Positions 42,130 through 51,022 are shown, counted from the first letter of the stretch. The stretch: DNA of 57,518 nucleotides from JACZST01 sp964195155 (GCA_964195155.1 CAXMOP010000055.1:1-57518), one strand, 5' to 3'. The notes: generated by a model not told the origin, from the sequence alone. Program-made: numbers and translations.

Positions 42130-43176
42130 ATGACATTGCCGCATCGAACCTCGGTCGCTGCGCTTAGCAGCATCGTCGTTATCTTCGTTCTCCTGGCACT
42201 GCTTTTTGGCCTGTTCGTCCTGCGACCGAACGCCCCGGGCCCAGAGCCGGTCGAAAGCGCCGGGCCACTCGCCGATCCCACGACCACCTACGATCCGTTC
42301 AAGGCAGGCGAACAGACCCCGCGCGGGTATCGCCCGTTGCTCGATCGCGACCGTATCGCACCGATCTACAACCCGACATTCGTATCCGCGTCGGACAGCG
42401 AGTGGCCCGATGACGCCCTGGTGATCGGCATCGCCCGCGATGGCGAAGCGAAGGCCTATCCGGTGAGCCATCTCAATAGCCGCGAGATGGTGATCGACCG
42501 CCTTGCCGGGATACCTCTGCTCGTCACCTGGTGACCACTGTGCGGTACGGCGATGGTCCATCGCCGCGAGATCGACGGGGAAGAGCTCGTCTTCGGGAAC
42601 CAGGGCGCGCTGTGGGGCAACGCCATGACTTGGTGGGACCACGGGACGGGGAGCATCTGGAGCCAGCCGATCGCCGAGGCCATCCTCGGACCGAGAAAGG
42701 GTGATCGACTCGAACTGTTCCCATCGACCCTGACCAGATGGGGACCGTGGCGCGAGGCGCACCCGGAGACGCTCGCCCTCGACGCGCGCGGCGGTTTCGA
42801 CGCATTCAGGCTGGAGCAGATGGCGCTGGTCGTCGATTTCGGCACCGAGGTTGCCGCGTACCCGGTCGTTCCGCTGCGTGGGGTCGGCGTGGTCAACGAC
42901 GTAGTGGCGGGCGTTGAAATCGCAGTCGTGATCGATCCCGGCAACGACGAGCGCTGGACGGTGTTCAGCCGAAGGCTCGATGATGCGGTCGTGGAGCTTG
43001 TGATCGTCGACGGCGAGCTCGTTGACGTGGTGTCGGGCACACGGTTCGACGCCAACCGCGGGACGGGAACCGGTGGCTCGCTCGATGGTGAGATTCTCGA
43101 CCAGCTCCCGGCATTCACGTCGTTTCCCGAAGACGTACGGACCTTCTGGCCCGAGGCGCGGTTCTGGCGCCCTTGA
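42130..43176 (+). CDS. DUF3179 membrane-anchored protein with in-frame TGA, candidate selenoprotein
   Basis: Read through TGA, this is a 348-residue protein. An N-terminal membrane anchor (VAALSSIVVIFVLLALLFGL, ~9-28) is followed by a DUF3179 domain. The TGA (42532-42534) is codon 135 and falls in LLVTW-(TGA)-PLCGTAMVHR. The paralogue at 39089 has VTYCPLCNSA at this place, so TGA replaces the first Cys of CxxC and would give U135-P-L-C138. The frame stays clean and protein-like for 213 codons afterwards (QGALWGNAMTWWDHGTGS, FPEDVRTFWPEARFWRP). A SECIS-like hairpin starts 13 bases after the TGA. Alternatives are a nonsense mutation or sequencing error. Gene callers would split it into 42130-42534 and 42553-43176. 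Confidence 0.75.
42548..42566 (+). promoter_or_regulatory. candidate bacterial SECIS hairpin
   Basis: CGGCGATG (42548-42555) pairs perfectly with CATCGCCG (42559-42566), leaving a GTC loop. The loop starts 22 bases after the TGA's last base, within the spacing expected for bacterial SECIS elements (about 16-37). The apical GGUC resembles the loop of the E. coli fdhF SECIS recognised by SelB. The hairpin lies in the coding sequence, as is normal in bacteria. Confidence 0.55.
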
Positions 43177-43219
43177 CCATGGCCGCGGTGCGGGGGCCGA
43201 TTCTGCTTTCCTAGCGGTC

Positions 43220-44470
43220 GTGCTCGCCCTCGCCATCGCCGCAGCAGCCCTGGTTCTCTACGCCCTATCCCAGAGCCGGCTGCGCAACACCGTGCTGAGT
43301 GGCCCCCTACTCTTTCTTCTGCTTGGGGTGCTGATGAGCCCGGAGGTGTTCGGGGGCTTCACCCTCGAGCTCGACGACGAGACCATCACGGTGCTGCTCA
43401 AGGTCACGCTGGTGCTCCTGCTGTTCACCGAGGCTTCGGAGCTGCGTGCCCGGCGGTTGCGGTCCGAGGCTTCGATCCCCTCTCGCTTGCTCCTGGTCGC
43501 CATGCCACTGGTGATGGCCATCGGATTGGGTTTCGGGTTGGTCTTGCTCGGCGTGCTCAGTTTTTGGGAGGCAGCGACCCTGGCCGCCATCCTCGCTCCC
43601 ACGGATGCCGCGCTCAGTCTCCCCGTTGTTCAGAACGAGCGGGTTCCCGGAGTGATCCGCCGCTCTCTGGTGGTCGAAGCCGGTCTCAACGACGGGCTGG
43701 CCGTCCCATTCGCCTTTGGCTTTGCCGCCGTCGTCGCCTTCAAGGCCGACGACCTCTCGCGCCCCGACTTCCTCGAGTTTCTCTTCGACCAGTTGGTCTT
43801 CGGAGTCGTATTCGGGCTACTCGTCGGATGGCTCGGCGCCAAACTGGCCAACGCGACCCTCACCGACGACGACGCCTCAAATCGGTGGGGTGAGATCGCG
43901 TTCGTCGCTCTGGCCGGTGTTGCCTTCGCCTCCGCCGAGGCGGTAGACGGGAACGGATTCATCGCCGCATGGGTGGCCGGGCTCGCCTTCGCGTTCTTTA
44001 AACTTCCCGAGATCCACGTGCAGCGATTCGCCGATCGAGCCGGCAACTTGTTGACGCTCGCCAGCTTTCTTGTGTTTGGCGCGCTGCTGGTTCCGCAGGC
44101 CTTCAAATCGATGGACGGTGCCACGCTGGTCTACGCCGTGGCCGCGTTGTTGATCGTGAGGCCGGTTGCGGTGGCAGTTTCGATGATCGGGACACACTTT
44201 CGGATCCCAACCGTCGCCTTTCTCGGATGGTTCGGGCCTCGCGGGATCGCCTCGTTGATCCTCGCTGCACTCGTCGCCAAGAAATTCGACGTCCCCAACA
44301 TCGACACCATTCTGGCGGTGGTGGCGGTGACGGTTGCTTTGAGTGTCCTCCTGCATGGACTCAGCGCGGCACCCGGCTCGAGCAGCTATGGCGATTGGCT
44401 GAGGCGCTCCGGGCTCGGCCCGCTCGCCGGGTACGAGAAAGCAGCGGCGACCGACGAGAGCGGCGAGTGA
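43220..44470 (+). CDS. CPA1-type cation:proton antiporter
   Basis: About 416 residues from a GTG at 43220 (start uncertain; no clear ribosome-binding site). About twelve membrane helices. The sequence AILAPTDAALSLPVV (~128-142) holds the Asp region of CPA1 antiporters, and VVEAGLNDGLAVPF the conserved Asn-Asp motif. GWFGPRGIASL near the end is typical of NhaP/CPA1 proteins. It would exchange Na+ or K+ for H+. Its stop is 28 bases before repeat element copy 2. Confidence 0.88.
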   Translation: MLALAIAAAALVLYALSQSRLRNTVLSGPLLFLLLGVLMSPEVFGGFTLELDDETITVLLKVTLVLLLFTEASELRARRLRSEASIPSRLLLVAMPLVMAIGLGFGLVLLGVLSFWEAATLAAILAPTDAALSLPVVQNERVPGVIRRSLVVEAGLNDGLAVPFAFGFAAVVAFKADDLSRPDFLEFLFDQLVFGVVFGLLVGWLGAKLANATLTDDDASNRWGEIAFVALAGVAFASAEAVDGNGFIAAWVAGLAFAFFKLPEIHVQRFADRAGNLLTLASFLVFGALLVPQAFKSMDGATLVYAVAALLIVRPVAVAVSMIGTHFRIPTVAFLGWFGPRGIASLILAALVAKKFDVPNIDTILAVVAVTVALSVLLHGLSAAPGSSSYGDWLRRSGLGPLAGYEKAAATDESGE

Positions 44471-44498
44471 CGGCCGGGCCGTTTGGTCGGATCTGCTC

Positions 44499-44616
44499 CT
44501 CGGAGGGTGCCGAACAATGACGAATGCTACGGGCCGCCGCTCGCTCGCGTGTTGTGGTGGCTCGGTTTCTCCCGGACGCGACGGCCCGCCGGAGGATTGC
44601 TCAACCCCTTCCTACG
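44499..44616. repeat. TIR-flanked intergenic element, copy 2
   Basis: 118 bases in inverted orientation relative to copy 1 and roughly four fifths identical to it by eye. The ends are CTCGGAGGGTGCCGAACAAT and, reversed, CGTAGGAAGGGGTTGAGCAA. Internal arms CGGGCCG and CGGCCCG pair perfectly and keep the foldback. It again lies between convergent genes, and the TAG stop of the CcdA-like gene (44612-44614) is inside its end. Confidence 0.8.
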
Positions 44617-45175
44617 CCCAGAGCGCGGTGCTCCACTGGGCGAGCATCGACGCGATCTTCGGGTAGATCCCGAGGATCATGGTGAGGCCGAGAACCACGG
44701 CGACGGCGGCCCCGGCATTTTCGAGACGACCGCCCTTCCGGCGACGGATCAACGCACCCACAGCCAGCCCGATCAGCAATCCGACGACGATGACGCCAAG
44801 CAAGAATGCGCCGAGCCCGCCGAGGGCGTCCAGCGGGCTGTGCTGGGCGGTGGTGAGTGCCTTTCCGAGCTCGGCACCGACGCAGGGCCGCCATGCCCAC
44901 GCGGCGCCGACGCCGACGAGGACCGCCGGAATGTAGGTGGGCCCAAGCCGCCACCAGAGGAGCCCACCAGCGAGGAGGGCGGCGCCGGCCAACCACAGGG
45001 GCGCCACGAACCACCCGGCAGCGACTACCCAGGCCGTCACGATCACGGTGCCGGCAAAGACTCCGAGGACCGCGACATTCCGAGTTCCCAGCCCGAGTGC
45101 GATTGCCGGGACGAGCAATGTCCACGAACAGGGAAGCAGCGACTGGCTAATCCCCTCACCAAGGGCGGTGATCAT
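44612..45175 (-). CDS. CcdA-like membrane thiol-disulfide transporter
   Basis: 187 residues from the ATG at 45175, which overlaps the TlpA stop (ATGA). Five or six helices. One Cys in LLPCSWTLLVPAIALGLG (~16) and one in WRPCVGAELG (~97) match the conserved pair of CcdA/DsbD transmembrane domains. It would carry electrons from cytoplasmic thioredoxin to the TlpA-like partner outside. Longer upstream starts are antisense-like and were rejected. Confidence 0.8.
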   Translation of the reverse strand: MITALGEGISQSLLPCSWTLLVPAIALGLGTRNVAVLGVFAGTVIVTAWVVAAGWFVAPLWLAGAALLAGGLLWWRLGPTYIPAVLVGVGAAWAWRPCVGAELGKALTTAQHSPLDALGGLGAFLLGVIVVGLLIGLAVGALIRRRKGGRLENAGAAVAVVLGLTMILGIYPKIASMLAQWSTALWA

Positions 45176-45819
45176 CCCAGCAGGGTGGCAACGGCTGCGT
45201 TCAACTCCTCGTAGGCCCCCTCGCCGATGTGGTCGAAGCGAATGTTGCCCTCCCGGTCGAGCACGAAGGTGCGCGGCCAGTATGCGGGGCCTCCCTGCCA
45301 CCCAAAGAAGGTTCGCTTTCGTGTGTCGAGGGCGATCGGCCAGGTCACGCCGAGCTCGCTGGCAGCAGCGGCGATCGCGTCTGGTTCCTGCTCGTAGTCG
45401 AACTCCGGTGAGTGAATACCCACGATCTCGAAGTCCTCTCCCCGGTGCCGGTCGTAGAGCGCCCTGAGGTTGGGGAGGGTCGCCTTGCAGTTGTGACAGC
45501 CGAACGTCCAGAACTGCACAACGACGACCTTGCCTCGGAGATCCTCGAGGGAGTCGATGTCGCTCTGGAGCCAGCCATCGAGATCACGCAGCGGCTTGAC
45601 GGGCCCCAGGTTGGGAAGCGGGTCCTCGACGGTCGTGTCGTCTGGGTCTGCCTCGGTCACGGCGGTCTCCGAGCCATCGGTGGTGGCGTCTGTACCCTGC
45701 TCGGTCACGTCGACCTCGATCACAGGATCGATAGCGTCCGAATCGGTGTTTGCCGGCTCCTTGCTACCGCAGGCCGCAACGACCAGCAGTAACGCTGCCA
45801 AAGCAATGAGCGGTTTCAT
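45172..45819 (-). CDS. TlpA-like thioredoxin-fold lipoprotein
   Basis: 215 residues from the ATG at 45819. Lipoprotein signal LIALAALLLVVAAC, an acidic Thr-rich linker (~20-70), then a thioredoxin fold with FWTFGCHNCKATLPNL (C-x2-C) and cis-Pro region WPRTFVLDREG. It is a membrane-anchored thiol-disulfide protein supplied by the CcdA gene it overlaps. The GCHNC form is found in DipZ-like TlpA proteins. Confidence 0.88.
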   Translation of the reverse strand: MKPLIALAALLLVVAACGSKEPANTDSDAIDPVIEVDVTEQGTDATTDGSETAVTEADPDDTTVEDPLPNLGPVKPLRDLDGWLQSDIDSLEDLRGKVVVVQFWTFGCHNCKATLPNLRALYDRHRGEDFEIVGIHSPEFDYEQEPDAIAAAASELGVTWPIALDTRKRTFFGWQGGPAYWPRTFVLDREGNIRFDHIGEGAYEELNAAVATLLG

Positions 45820-45980
45820 CTCCGCGGAGAATACGACGACGCGGCGTTCACGCTTCACCCAACGCCCGTTTGTTCATCGACTGTTAAGAAACTCGGCCGG
45901 CGCCGTGGGCGTTGAACCGGTGCAGTGGGAGGACAACGACCAAGCGGTACGCTCAACAGGCGCGTAGCCCGAGGGAACTG

Positions 45981-47558
45981 ATGGACATGGACGAAGCGCA
46001 CCCGGAAACGATGCCAAACGAGACTGACCCCAGCCGAGTCTGGGCCGCAATCGCCGGGACCGTGGCAGTCGGGTCGGCGCTCGCAGTGAGTCAACTGCTC
46101 GCCGGGCTCAGCAGCAGCATCCCTTCATTAGTCATATCCGTTGGCGGGGTCATCGTGGATTTCACCCCACTGACGCTCGTCCGTGCCTCGATCGAGGTGT
46201 TTGGGACCAACGACAAGCCGGCGCTGCTCATTGGCATCGTGGTGACGGCCCTGGTGATCGGCGGCCTCCTCGGCGTGCTCGCCGCATCCCGACGCTGGAT
46301 CGGCGTCGTCGGTTTCGCTGTGTTCGGGATCTTTGGTGCCTGGGCCGGAGTCCGTGACCCGATGGCCTCCACCATCGGCGCGGTTTTCGCTGCCGCCGTC
46401 GCCAGCGCGGTGGGCATCGGTGTCCTGCTCTGGCTGCTCAGCGCGGCGCAAGCTGCGGCGACCGCCGAGAACGACCTGGCCTACGCCGACGACCGTCGCC
46501 GCTTCATCGGGGGCGTCGTGGCGATCGGCATCGTCGCCGTCGTGGGCGCCGTCGTTGGCCGAATGCTCGACGCTCGCAGCATCGTCGAGGCTGCGCGCGC
46601 CAATATCAGCCTGGCCACCTGGGCCACCACAGGGACGGTGACCGCCGGACTCTCGACTACGGCGTATCCCGGACTCTCACCGCTCTACACGCCGAACGAG
46701 ACCTTCTACAAGATCGACACCGCGCTCGATGTGCCTCAGGTGGACCCCGAAGGATGGCGGCTCAGGTTCACCGGCATGGTCGACAACCCGTTCGAGCTGA
46801 CCTTCGACGAGCTGCTCGCGCTCCCCATGGTCGAGCAGACGATCACCCTGTGCTGCGTTTCCAACAAGGTAGGGGGACGCCTCGTCGGCAACGCCCGCTG
46901 GCTCGGAGTACCGCTGCAGGAACTTCTCAACGAGGCCGGAGTGCAGCCGGGTGCCACCCAGATCGTTGGGCGGTCCGTTGACGACTTCACGGTTGGCTTC
47001 CCGACCGCCGTTCTCGAGGGAGGGCGCCCTGCTCTGGTGGCGGTGGGGATGAACGGGGAGCCGCTGCCGGCAGACCACGGCTTTCCCGCACGCCTCGTCG
47101 TCTCGGGCCTCTACGGCTACGTTTCGGCGACCAAGTGGCTCACCGAAATCGAGATGACCACATTGGAGGACTTCGACGCGTACTGGATTCCGCGGGGCTG
47201 GGCGAAGGACGGTCCGGTCAAGACCCAGTCCCGGATCGATACCCCGCGCGAGGGCCGTAGCGTTTCTCCGGGAATCGTTGCCATCGCTGGCGTGGCTTGG
47301 GCGCAGAGCCGCGATGTCGCTGGGGTCGAAGTCCAGGTCGACGACCGGCCATGGGTCGATGCCGAGCTCAGTGAGCGCATTTCCGAGAACGCGTGGCGCC
47401 AGTGGGTGTACCCGTGGGATGCCGACCTAGGAACCCATCGGGTGCGGGTCCGCGCCACCGACGGGACCGGCGAAACCCAGACCGAGGAGATGCAGTCGCC
47501 ACGGCCCGATGGCGCCAGCGGGTACCACACCATCACCGTCGAGGTTGCCAGCGCCTGA
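45981..47558 (+). CDS. membrane-anchored sulfite-oxidase-family molybdoenzyme
   Basis: 525 residues from the ATG at 45981 (GAGGGAAC upstream). The N-terminal half has four or five helices (~15-165), then a linker TM (~168-190). The Oxidored_molyb domain follows (~225-400), with the pterin-ligating Cys in TLCCVSNKVGGRLVGNARW, GFPARLVVSGLYGYVSATKW and WIPRGWAKDGPV. The C-terminal Mo-co dimerisation domain (~425-520) ends WVYPWDADLGTHRVRVRATD. Substrate is unknown: sulfite, methionine sulfoxide or similar. It is divergent from a TlpA-CcdA pair. Confidence 0.9.
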   Translation: MDMDEAHPETMPNETDPSRVWAAIAGTVAVGSALAVSQLLAGLSSSIPSLVISVGGVIVDFTPLTLVRASIEVFGTNDKPALLIGIVVTALVIGGLLGVLAASRRWIGVVGFAVFGIFGAWAGVRDPMASTIGAVFAAAVASAVGIGVLLWLLSAAQAAATAENDLAYADDRRRFIGGVVAIGIVAVVGAVVGRMLDARSIVEAARANISLATWATTGTVTAGLSTTAYPGLSPLYTPNETFYKIDTALDVPQVDPEGWRLRFTGMVDNPFELTFDELLALPMVEQTITLCCVSNKVGGRLVGNARWLGVPLQELLNEAGVQPGATQIVGRSVDDFTVGFPTAVLEGGRPALVAVGMNGEPLPADHGFPARLVVSGLYGYVSATKWLTEIEMTTLEDFDAYWIPRGWAKDGPVKTQSRIDTPREGRSVSPGIVAIAGVAWAQSRDVAGVEVQVDDRPWVDAELSERISENAWRQWVYPWDADLGTHRVRVRATDGTGETQTEEMQSPRPDGASGYHTITVEVASA

Positions 47559-47632
47559 CCCCCAGGCCTGGCGCCGACCGGCAATGTGCCACCTCCGATG
47601 GATCCTCAGCGCTGGTTCCGAGTAGGAAGGAG

Positions 47633-48853
47633 TCAGCCCTTCCCGCCGGCGAGCATCGGGGCATAGTTCGAACGACGCAGCGCCACCATGGCGGCGACGC
47701 CGATAGCCGGGCCGATCGCCAGCCAGGGGAACGCCCATTGCCACCCCCACTGCTCGACGAGGATCGGAACACCCCCGATCGTGATCAGCGTGAGCAGGAA
47801 CCCAAGCCCGGTCTGCAGGGCAAGTGCCGTGCCCCGGTGCTCCGGAGACGCGGTCTCGGTGACCATCGTGGAAAACTGAGCGGAGTCCGACACCACCGTG
47901 GCTCCCCACACCAGGAAGACCGGGACGACGATCAGCGGCGACAGGCCAAAAAGCACAACGGTGGCCGCAGCACAGGTGCCGGAGATGGCCATCGAGCCGC
48001 CGGCGATGGGGGTGCGGCCGGATCGATCGGCCCAAATGCCCGCGACATAAGATCCAATGCCGCCGATGGCGATGATGAAAAAGGTCGCCGTGGACACCCA
48101 GCCGGTGCCGTAGCCGCCGTCGAGTGCGCTGGCCGCAAGCCAGGCCGCGGTCCAGGCCCACATCGCATACAGCTCCCACATGTGGCCCAGGTAGCCATAG
48201 GTTGAGAGCCGAAATCCCCGGTTGCCCAAGATACCGCTGACATGGGACCAGGAGAAAGGGGACACCGCGACCTCAAAGGGCCCATCGCGCACCCACGCGG
48301 TCATCGCGGCCGCTGCGAGCAGCGTCATCGCGGACGCAACCACGATCACTCCCCGCCAGTCTGCACCAAGGCCTCTCACCAGGTGGGGCGTGGCGGTGCC
48401 GATGGTCAGCGCACCGACCAGGGCGCCAAGCGCCATGCCTCGCTTGGCCTGAAACCATCCAGCCATGACCTTGAGGCCGCTTGGATAGACCCCAGCAAGG
48501 AAGAGCCCCGTGGCAAAACGGAGTGCGAACGCCAACGGGACAGTCGAGGCCGTCACCAGCAGCAGTGCGCCGTTGACCCCTGCTGCCGCGATCGCCGACG
48601 CCGCAAACAACCGCCTGGCAGGGATCACGTCGGCGATGCCGCCGATCGCCACGCCGAGGGCGCCGACGACGAATCCGAGCTGGACGGTGAGGGTCAGCCA
48701 CGTAACCTCGCCGACCGAGAGCTGCCACGTCTCTTCGAGCTGCGGTGCCACCGCCGACGCAGAGAACCAGAGCGTCAGCGCAAAGAGCTGGGCTCCGGCA
48801 ATCCCGAGCAGCGCGCGCCGCTGATCGGATTGGTCGATTTCACTTGAGGACAT
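47633..48853 (-). CDS. MFS transporter
   Basis: 406 residues, twelve helices. The MFS signature region is GVAIGGIADVIPARRLFAAS after helix two, and a second-half equivalent (GIWADRSGRTPIAGGSMAIS) appears after helix eight. Substrate unknown. The start at 48853 overlaps the CcdA stop by 14 bases, so it belongs to the TlpA-CcdA-MFS operon. Confidence 0.87.
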   Translation of the reverse strand: MSSSEIDQSDQRRALLGIAGAQLFALTLWFSASAVAPQLEETWQLSVGEVTWLTLTVQLGFVVGALGVAIGGIADVIPARRLFAASAIAAAGVNGALLLVTASTVPLAFALRFATGLFLAGVYPSGLKVMAGWFQAKRGMALGALVGALTIGTATPHLVRGLGADWRGVIVVASAMTLLAAAAMTAWVRDGPFEVAVSPFSWSHVSGILGNRGFRLSTYGYLGHMWELYAMWAWTAAWLAASALDGGYGTGWVSTATFFIIAIGGIGSYVAGIWADRSGRTPIAGGSMAISGTCAAATVVLFGLSPLIVVPVFLVWGATVVSDSAQFSTMVTETASPEHRGTALALQTGLGFLLTLITIGGVPILVEQWGWQWAFPWLAIGPAIGVAAMVALRRSNYAPMLAGGKG

Positions 48854-49709
48854 CGACTCCCTGGCGGGTCTCGCGACGGCCCGCAACGATGGCGGCGACG
48901 ATACCCGACGCAATCACCGCGACCAGTACCGCTGCGATCAGCAGCGGGTTGGTCGCCACAAGGTTCTGCGCTCGCTGTGACAGGTTCTCGATGAAACGGA
49001 AGGGACCCGAGTTGTTCAGTGCCGCAGCCCCCGAGGTCAGACTCGTGCCCCAAAACCAAACGATGTACACGCCGGCGGCGACGAGGAGGCCACCTGAGAT
49101 TCTGCCGATATAGCGGGCACCGTTGCGCAGCCAGCTCACCAGCCCCTGCTTGCCGAAGGCCATGGCGATGGTGATGCCCATCAACACCAGGGACATTCCG
49201 GCCCCGTAGGCGATGAAGGTGGCCAGGCCGCCGAGGAACGTGCCCCTGGTCACCTGGGTGGCGACCACCGTGAGGAAGACCGGCAGCGTGCACGACAGCG
49301 ATGCAACGGCATAGGAGACGCCGAAGGCGAACACGGATCGGTAGCCGTTCTTGGTGTTTGCTTGCTTCGACTTTGGCAGCCCGATGGTGAGCTGATATCC
49401 CCACAGCATGGCGATCCCGAGCCCGATGACCCCGACGCCGACGGCAATGGCCAGCCACGGGATGAGATCGATCACCACCCGGAATCCGGCGGTGATCAGC
49501 ACGCCGGCAACCCCGAACACGAGCAGGAACCCCGCGGACACCACCGCGCCGACCGTCAGTGCGTTGCGCACGTGCGTCGCCCGCGAGGTTGACTCGTCAT
49601 TGAGGCCCATGAAGTACGAAAGGTACGCGGGCAGCATGGCGAACCCGCATGGGTTCACGGTTGCCACCAACCCGGCGGCAAAGGCGAGCGCCAGGGGTGC
49701 GTCGATCAT
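48840..49709 (-). CDS. CcdA-type cytochrome c biogenesis/thiol transporter
   Basis: 289 residues with six helices plus a C-terminal one. The redox Cys pair is in TVNPCGFAMLPAYLSYFMG (~20) and VASLSCTLPVFLTVV (~137). It moves reducing equivalents across the membrane. It overlaps the TlpA gene by 4 bases (ATGA). It is longer than the CcdA-like protein at 44612. Confidence 0.9.
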   Translation of the reverse strand: MIDAPLALAFAAGLVATVNPCGFAMLPAYLSYFMGLNDESTSRATHVRNALTVGAVVSAGFLLVFGVAGVLITAGFRVVIDLIPWLAIAVGVGVIGLGIAMLWGYQLTIGLPKSKQANTKNGYRSVFAFGVSYAVASLSCTLPVFLTVVATQVTRGTFLGGLATFIAYGAGMSLVLMGITIAMAFGKQGLVSWLRNGARYIGRISGGLLVAAGVYIVWFWGTSLTSGAAALNNSGPFRFIENLSQRAQNLVATNPLLIAAVLVAVIASGIVAAIVAGRRETRQGVDVLK

Positions 49710-50224
49710 GGCAGGATCGTTTCCTGGATCACTTCGATGAGCTGCTGTTGGCTGAGGGGACCGTTGTGCTCCCTGATGATGTTGCCCTCGGCGTCGATGA
49801 ACACGGTGAACGGCATTCCGATACCGCCAAGCTCGACGTAGAGGTCGCCAGTAGCGTCCTCGCCGAGATCGAACAGTACGCCGGTCTCCTCGACCAGCTG
49901 GAGGGCGCGATCGCGCTCATCCTGAAGGTTGAGGCCGAGGAAAGCGACCTGGTCGCCAAGCTGCTCCTGCGCCGGTTTGAACGCCGCCGACATCTCGGCG
50001 ACACAGGACGGGCACCACGACGCCCAGAAGTTGGCAACCAGCGGTTGTCCTTGATAGTCGGCAAGGGTGGCCGTCGAGCCGTCGAACAAGACGAATGGCG
50101 TTGTCGGAGCGAGTTCGCCGGCAGCATCGGTTGCCGAGTCACCGGCTGCAGTTGTGGCCGCACCGCCGCACGCCGCTGCAAACAGGGCCACACCAATGGA
50201 AAGTGAAATGAGTCGTTTACGCAT
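49706..50224 (-). CDS. TlpA-like thioredoxin-fold lipoprotein
   Basis: 172 residues. Lipoprotein signal LISLSIGVALFAAAC, then a thioredoxin fold with NFWASWCPSCVAEMSA (C-x2-C) and cis-Pro GMPFTVFIDAEGN. It is first in an operon with CcdA and MFS. It likely reduces a secreted Cys protein such as an oxidase subunit, an apocytochrome or a DUF3179 protein; the partner is not known. Confidence 0.9.
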   Translation of the reverse strand: MRKRLISLSIGVALFAAACGGAATTAAGDSATDAAGELAPTTPFVLFDGSTATLADYQGQPLVANFWASWCPSCVAEMSAAFKPAQEQLGDQVAFLGLNLQDERDRALQLVEETGVLFDLGEDATGDLYVELGGIGMPFTVFIDAEGNIIREHNGPLSQQQLIEVIQETILP

Positions 50225-50317
50225 ACAAGAGGAACGACGGTGGGCGCGGTGATTGCAACAGAACTGTCGTCACTATGTCAGTTGGCCCTACGCCCCGCCA
50301 ACCAGCAGAATGCCCGG

Positions 50318-51022
50318 ATGAGCACTTTCGAGCCGGCAGATTTCATCCCACGATCTCGACCGGCGGACCTGGTTGTGGCGGCACGAGCCGTCTTCGAGGA
50401 GATGGATACCCGCCGCTCGGTCCGTGCCTTCTCTGATGAGCCGGTGCCGCGAGAGGCGATCGAGTACGCGATCCGCGCCGCCTCAACAGCGCCTTCCGGT
50501 GCTCACCGCCAGCCGTGGACGTTCGTCCTGGTGGGTGACGCCGGGACCAAACAGGAGATCCGAGCCGCGGCCGAGCGGGAGGAACGGGAGAACTACGAGG
50601 GAGGGCGCCTTCCCGAGGAGTGGAGAGCCGCGCTCGAACCCCTCGGCACGGGATCCGAGAAGCCGTTTCTCGAGATCGCACCGTGGCTGGTCGTCGTCTT
50701 CGAACAGCGGTACGGCGTCGACGAGAGCGGAGAGCGATTCCACAACTACTACGTTAAGGAGTCGGTTGGCATTGCCTGCGGCCTGTTCATCTCGACGCTG
50801 CATCGGATCGGGCTCGTCACCCTCACCCATACGCCCAGCCCGATGGCGTTTCTCACCAGACTGCTCGGCCGTCCCGCCAACGAACGACCATTCATCCTGT
50901 TTCCGGTGGGCTACCCGGCCGAGGGCGCTCAGGTCCCCAACCTCACCCGAAAACCACTCGACGAAGTGCTGGTCGACGTGCCGCCGAATCCATCACCCGG
51001 GAAGGCGACAGGTTCCGGCTAG
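50318..51022 (+). CDS. nitroreductase-family flavoprotein
   Basis: 234 residues from the ATG at 50318. FMN-binding N-terminus DTRRSVRAFSDEPVPREAIE (~31-50) and APSGAHRQPWTFVLVGD (~60-76), then CGLFISTLHRIGLVTLTHTP and FPVGYPAEGAQVP. It uses NAD(P)H to reduce nitro groups, quinones or, in some members, iodotyrosine-like halides. Upstream codons to 50240 are unlikely to be translated. Confidence 0.88.
   Translation: MSTFEPADFIPRSRPADLVVAARAVFEEMDTRRSVRAFSDEPVPREAIEYAIRAASTAPSGAHRQPWTFVLVGDAGTKQEIRAAAEREERENYEGGRLPEEWRAALEPLGTGSEKPFLEIAPWLVVVFEQRYGVDESGERFHNYYVKESVGIACGLFISTLHRIGLVTLTHTPSPMAFLTRLLGRPANERPFILFPVGYPAEGAQVPNLTRKPLDEVLVDVPPNPSPGKATGSG

Noticed and set aside
42532..42534. Simple nonsense mutation in the DUF3179 gene
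   Set aside because: Not excluded, but less likely given the exact Cys position, intact downstream frame and SECIS-like hairpin.
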